This document shows, in pieces, positions 60,375-64,000 of a stretch of DNA of 64,000 bases (its first letter is position 1; the number at the start of each line of letters is the position of its first letter). The position numbers were made by a program, and so were the translations under genes. The DNA is from an uncultured Porphyromonadaceae bacterium (lineage in GTDB: Bacteria; Bacteroidota; Bacteroidia; Bacteroidales; Muribaculaceae), in contig CAJKBH010000009.1 in the NCBI GenBank assembly GCA_905198125.1, forward strand, positions 1 to 64,000, written 5' to 3'. The notes under the pieces are model-generated. The model saw only the letters and a program-made list of their open reading frames with translations, was not told the origin of the DNA and did not search any database.

Positions 60375-60383
60375 CCACGCTAT

Positions 60384-60606
60384 TTAGCCGGTAGGCTTTA
60401 TGTAGAAGAAGCACCGCCGAGAGTCGATGTAACCCTCGGCAGTGGCATAGCCACTCTCGGAAAACTGTCCGAAGCTGCCTATGGTATTCTCAAACCCGCT
60501 TCCGTAGTCCGTCAGGACTTCATCTCCGGCAGGGGTAATCACATGGCTTCCTCCTACCGTGCAAAGTCCGAAAGGCTTGAAGCTGACGGATTTGAGTCGT
60601 GACGGG
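60384..60606 (-). pseudogene. Out-of-frame C-terminal tail of the WG-repeat gene
   Basis: Read one frame over from the run of four C (complement of 60603-60606), this segment continues sensibly for about 70 residues: RLKSVSFKPFGLCTVGGSHV, then ITPAGDEVLTDYGSGFENTI, ending FFYIKPTG-stop at 60384. Adding a single C to the run restores one continuous protein. In the sequence given the gene instead stops at 60554. Confidence 0.65.
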
Positions 60607-62299
60607 GCAGAACATCATTGGTCAGTTCCCTTACAATCCGGAAATCGCGATTGATAAGAGACACATTTCCACCCATCTGTTTTGTCTGAACGAACGCATA
60701 GCCGTCGTAAAACGAAGTCGCTTCGGTAAAGGATGCCAGTTCCCGACCCGACACATCTCTGTAGACGTCTCTCTGCGCCTCTACCTCGATAAAGACGCCA
60801 TCCGCCACATCCCGTGTCTTTGCGGTGTATTTTGCCGGCTTATAGACCGTATTGCCTCTGACATCGATCAGTTCCTTGGCATATATTCCATCTTTGGCGT
60901 TTTCGCTTACAGCCCAGGCATATCCGTCTGAGAAATCAGTGACCGACTTATACTTCGGAGGAATCACGACAGCGCCTTCGTCATTGATTAAGCCCCAGGC
61001 GACATCGCCGTTAGCGTTAGCTTTGCCGTAAAATGCCCTCAGGCCGTCGCGCAAGGGTCTGGCTTCATCATCCGCGGGGCTGTAAACCGTCAGTGACGTG
61101 TACATTTTCGCGCCTGCCGTATTGATGTAAAACCAATTCTGACGTTCATCCTGGGCAATTGCAAGGCCGTCTTCAAATTTCGACACGTATTTCCAAGCCG
61201 GATCCAGTTCCTTGACCCGGCCGTCAAGATAGAGCAGACAGATCGGTTTCTTGCCGGCGGCGTTAGGTTCGGCCATACGCATGGCCACGACGCCTCCGCC
61301 GAATTGAGGCTTAGACGATGAATAGTCCTTAGGCATCGTCCATCTGGCGTCATAGAGTTTTTGACCCGAAACTGTCCAGAATTCATATCGGCCGCCGGTG
61401 TTGATGGCGAACACACTGTCCGTCACCTGAGAGAACCGGTTCGGAGAGGGATCGGTAACCATAAACAGAGTATTCTTAGTAAAATACGGCGTTACGACTT
61501 TATTGGCCGCATTCGCCGACTGCTTGCCAGGACTGTTAGGTTTGATATTATTGATTGGCTTACTCTGACTGTTCTGATTGTTCTGATTGTTCTGATTGTT
61601 CGGTTTGCTCAGGCTACCCTGATTACTTTGATTGCGCTGGTTGCTTCGCAGAGCGGAATCAGTTGATTTTGAATCGGAAGCGCCGGTGCCGGGCACCATT
61701 GCGGAGGTTGCCTCGAATTCGTCGATATAGGCACAGCTGATGCGGAATCCAAGATACTCATATTGGGCTACATTGAAGGTCTGTTCCACCCAGCCGGAAG
61801 GATTTGAATTGGTGAATTGGGGCCACGCGTTCTCACTGACTGAGAACAGCAGGTCCGTTTGTGGATTGCAGCTGAATCCATTATCGGTTTTCGTCATTCG
61901 GTAGACCTCGACCTGTGGCGATGTGCCTATGGAATAACGGGCTATCCAGAATTTGACCGTTCCCTTCACTTGCGGTGATATCAGATAGTCACGAAGCTCG
62001 ATTGTGGTAGAGCCCGACCGCACGTTGCTCTGACTTTTGGTATGTCCTATTGCCTTGCCTACATGTCCGCCGTTATCACGGGTGGTGGAATAGGATATGT
62101 TACCCGCCTTATCCTCAAGGCGCACCCAGCCGGCAGGAAGCGTCGTGGCCGAGAATGATGCGTCCGCTTCCGCGAAGCTTACGTAATAATTCATAGCCAC
62201 CCTGTATCCGGGCGGTGCATCCTGACTGTAGACGTGCATGCTGCAGCCCATGATGATAACGGCAAGTACAAGGAGCGAACTGATCGTGGAATTTTTCAT
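60554..62299 (-). CDS. WG-repeat lipoprotein, apparently frameshifted near the end
   Basis: A 581-residue lipoprotein (IMGC, cysteine 19). Residues about 30-200 look like a jelly-roll (DYLISPQVKGTVKFWIARYS, GWVEQTFNVAQYEYLGFRISCAYIDEFEATS). A tandem Asn/Gln/Ser linker (about residues 215-250) follows, then WG-type repeats (WGLINDEGAVVIPPKYKSVTDFSDGYAWAV, GIYAKELIDVRGNTVYKPAKYT). The last 16 residues after LPRHD are probably the wrong frame: a one-base shift in a C4 run extends the protein by about 70 residues. Transcribed from a promoter buried in an inverted repeat. Role unknown. Confidence 0.7.
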   Translation of the reverse strand: MKNSTISSLLVLAVIIMGCSMHVYSQDAPPGYRVAMNYYVSFAEADASFSATTLPAGWVRLEDKAGNISYSTTRDNGGHVGKAIGHTKSQSNVRSGSTTIELRDYLISPQVKGTVKFWIARYSIGTSPQVEVYRMTKTDNGFSCNPQTDLLFSVSENAWPQFTNSNPSGWVEQTFNVAQYEYLGFRISCAYIDEFEATSAMVPGTGASDSKSTDSALRSNQRNQSNQGSLSKPNNQNNQNNQNSQSKPINNIKPNSPGKQSANAANKVVTPYFTKNTLFMVTDPSPNRFSQVTDSVFAINTGGRYEFWTVSGQKLYDARWTMPKDYSSSKPQFGGGVVAMRMAEPNAAGKKPICLLYLDGRVKELDPAWKYVSKFEDGLAIAQDERQNWFYINTAGAKMYTSLTVYSPADDEARPLRDGLRAFYGKANANGDVAWGLINDEGAVVIPPKYKSVTDFSDGYAWAVSENAKDGIYAKELIDVRGNTVYKPAKYTAKTRDVADGVFIEVEAQRDVYRDVSGRELASFTEATSFYDGYAFVQTKQMGGNVSLINRDFRIVRELTNDVLPRHDSNPSASSLSDFAR

Positions 62300-62450
62300 G
62301 AGTCTAATCTTCTGTAATTGTTTAGTCCGGCTGCCACATCAGTATTACCCCCGACGGGCTACGGGCTTTGATGGTCGAAGTCAAATCGTCTGACATCATA
62401 ACGTTTTTGTCTGCCATTTTATTGCAGTGTCTGAGAGTGTCGCCCGGTGT

Positions 62451-62489
62451 AGAGTCAACTGGCTGGTGCAAAATTAGCCGGTTGACTCT
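62451..62489 (-). promoter_or_regulatory. Inverted repeat enclosing the -7 element of the WG-repeat gene
   Basis: AGAGTCAACTGGCT (62451-62464) and AGCCGGTTGACTCT (62476-62489) pair 13 of 14 bases. The intervening bases and first arm base contain, on the minus strand, TAATTTTG (complement of 62469-62476), a perfect -7 element. The geometry fits an operator, or a hairpin at the transcript start. Confidence 0.6.
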
Positions 62490-62515
62490 ACTGTGCCTCA
62501 GGCAGCTCTGCTTTC

Positions 62516-62547
62516 TTTTGTAAATTGCGCATATTTCACTATTTTTG
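62516..62547 (+). promoter_or_regulatory. Promoter for the FkbH-like gene
   Basis: TTTTG (62516-62520), 19 bases, TATTTTTG (62540-62547), 21 bases before the start codon. Confidence 0.8.
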
Positions 62548-62567
62548 TAGGCACAAAGAACACGACA

Positions 62568-64000
62568 ATGGATTTAAACAAGATAAAACTGATAGTCTGG
62601 GACCTGGACGATACATTCTGGCACGGCACTATCTCCGAGGGTCCGGTCAGCATGATTCCCGAGCATTGCGACTTCGTGCGACGCCTCGTCGATCGCGGCA
62701 TCATGAACTCCATCTGCTCCAAGAATGATTTCGACACTGTCCGAGCTCGTCTTGAAACCGAGGGCCTCTGGGATTACTTTGTGTTCCCTTCCATTGACTG
62801 GAGTCCCAAGGCCAAGCGTATCGCCGATATCATCGACCACATGTCGCTACGCCCCGTCAATGTCCTCTTTATCGACGACAATCCGTTGAACCTCAACGAG
62901 GCCCGGTTCTACATCCCCGACCTCAACGTGCTTGATGTCCGGGACATCGCCGGTATTCTCGTCCAGGCCGATACCGCCGGCAAGGACGACAGCCGTCACA
63001 AACGTCTCAGCCAGTATCATCAGTTGGAAAAGAAGGTGGAAGCCAGTACGCATTTCGACTCCACCGACGAGTTCCTGATCCAGTCGCGCATCCAGGTTGA
63101 CGTTGACCATGACTGCCTGCCCCATCTGGACCGCATCTCCGAGATGGTGCTGCGCACCAACCAGCTAAACTTCACCAAACTGCGTAGCAGTGCCGATGAG
63201 TTACGCCGGGTCCTGGCCGACCCCGCATATCAGTGCGGCGTCGTATCCGCACGCGACATCTACGGAGATTACGGCATAGTCGGTTTCTACACCCTCGATA
63301 CACGCGACCGCTCATTACTGCATTTCCTGTTCTCGTGCCGCACCATGGGCATGGGAATCGAGCAGTATATCTACGAGCAGCTCTGTTTCCCATCGCTCGT
63401 TATCAGCGGCGACGTGTCCGTCACACTCGAAAAAGCCCATAAGGCACACTGGATCAATACCGGCGACCAGCAGCCGGAGACAACGGAAGCCTGCGAATCG
63501 ACATCTTCAGACAGCAAACTGCGCATTCTGCTCAAGGGGCCGTGCGACATGGATTCCGTGCTGCCGTACCTCTCGGGCAACCGCAACTGCGACATACGCA
63601 CCGAATTCAATTTTATCGATGCGCGCGGCGTCGCCGTCACAGCCATGAACCACACGCAGATGATAGTGCAGGGGTGCACATTACCCTCTGACGTCAGGAA
63701 CGCCCTGCTGCGCGACGCGCCATTCCTCGACTCTGCCGTTTTCCGCACCGACATGGCCGACCCGGGTTACGACATAGTGTTCATGTCCATGCTTCCCGAC
63801 TGCCATGAGGGCGTCTACTGCCATCGCCACAATGGCGGCATGATATCTTTCAGCAGCTGCAACTACGATTTCACCGACACAGCTCTGTGGGACTCCATTA
63901 TCGATGGTCAGATCACAAACCACAACTATAGATTTAAGCGCGAGGACCTCGAACGGTTCAGCCGCGATTTTGAATTTGTCGGCCCCCTGCCGACTGACAG
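62568..64000 (+). CDS. FkbH-like HAD-IIIC family protein (partial, runs off window)
   Basis: I translated this frame from ATG 62568 to the window edge without a stop (477 codons). The HAD core has LIVWDLDDTFWHGT (nucleophile Asp), ICSKND, WSPKAKRI and VLFIDDNPLN; FkbH-type ends NQLNFTKLR and DIYGDYGIVGFYTL follow. FkbH proteins load glyceryl units on carrier proteins or act in surface glycan and polyketide-like pathways. The C-terminal ~160 residues (LRILLKGPCDMDSVLPYLSG...) look like a further fused domain I cannot name. Partner genes lie outside the window. Confidence 0.85.
   Translation, partial: MDLNKIKLIVWDLDDTFWHGTISEGPVSMIPEHCDFVRRLVDRGIMNSICSKNDFDTVRARLETEGLWDYFVFPSIDWSPKAKRIADIIDHMSLRPVNVLFIDDNPLNLNEARFYIPDLNVLDVRDIAGILVQADTAGKDDSRHKRLSQYHQLEKKVEASTHFDSTDEFLIQSRIQVDVDHDCLPHLDRISEMVLRTNQLNFTKLRSSADELRRVLADPAYQCGVVSARDIYGDYGIVGFYTLDTRDRSLLHFLFSCRTMGMGIEQYIYEQLCFPSLVISGDVSVTLEKAHKAHWINTGDQQPETTEACESTSSDSKLRILLKGPCDMDSVLPYLSGNRNCDIRTEFNFIDARGVAVTAMNHTQMIVQGCTLPSDVRNALLRDAPFLDSAVFRTDMADPGYDIVFMSMLPDCHEGVYCHRHNGGMISFSSCNYDFTDTALWDSIIDGQITNHNYRFKREDLERFSRDFEFVGPLPTD

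Overview
The window looks like chromosome from a fairly GC-rich gut member of the Bacteroidales, most likely a Muribaculaceae-like lineage. Three things point there: promoters of the Bacteroidota type (TTG or TTTG, 19-20 bases, TAnnTTTG) recur upstream of genes; there are SusC/SusD, a PorQ-like type IX secretion protein, DUF4923, DUF4493 and PCMD lipoproteins; and housekeeping genes are of Bacteroidota type. No rRNA, CRISPR array, prophage or recognisable transposase was seen. Family placement is inference; no marker search could be run.

Layout. 1-1186: undecaprenol/diacylglycerol kinase and a PAP2 phosphatase. 1293-10860: a tightly coupled six-gene operon of surface lipoproteins (DUF4493-like and PCMD-like) around two paralogous outer-membrane barrels of unknown function; this is the best candidate for an undescribed system. 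10861-12498: a DUF4923 gene bracketed by large palindromic repeat clusters. 12499-23119: riboflavin synthase, a fused AAA ATPase/TOPRIM (DUF4435) protein resembling merged PARIS defence proteins, glycogen branching enzyme, cmk, ispH, tadA, an ADP-ribosylglycohydrolase, menA and dnaB. 23236-27833: a flippase, rpmH (short), efp, a MITE-like palindromic element, a glycosyltransferase and radC.

27836-44739: a polysaccharide utilisation locus. SusC, SusD, a four-module SusE/F-like lipoprotein, a GH27-like lipoprotein, a secreted SusE-like protein with a type IX-like tail, a GH3 and an unassigned secreted protein run leftward; an ECF sigma factor, FecR anti-sigma and GH43 run rightward. The STN domain on SusC fits trans-envelope signalling through FecR. 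44791-49067: a NagZ-like GH3, a 5'-nucleotidase and gpmI. 49217-51177: two glycosyltransferases. 51392-58886: rplS, folP, cdaA, porQ, a secreted TonB-C protein, DUF6048/DUF6452-like genes coupled to a polyprenyl-phosphate glycosyltransferase, and bioB. 59042-64000: tRNA-Lys(UUU), an InlB-repeat-like protein, a frameshifted WG-repeat lipoprotein and the start of an FkbH-like HAD protein cut by the window edge.

Noncoding signals of note: a repeated leader motif (AGGAACGATGCC and variants) before several genes that contains an ATG opening a tiny reading frame; the 334-bp palindromic element whose ends carry the same motif; a family of purine/pyrimidine palindromes; and many gene-to-gene spacers made of different low-complexity repeats.
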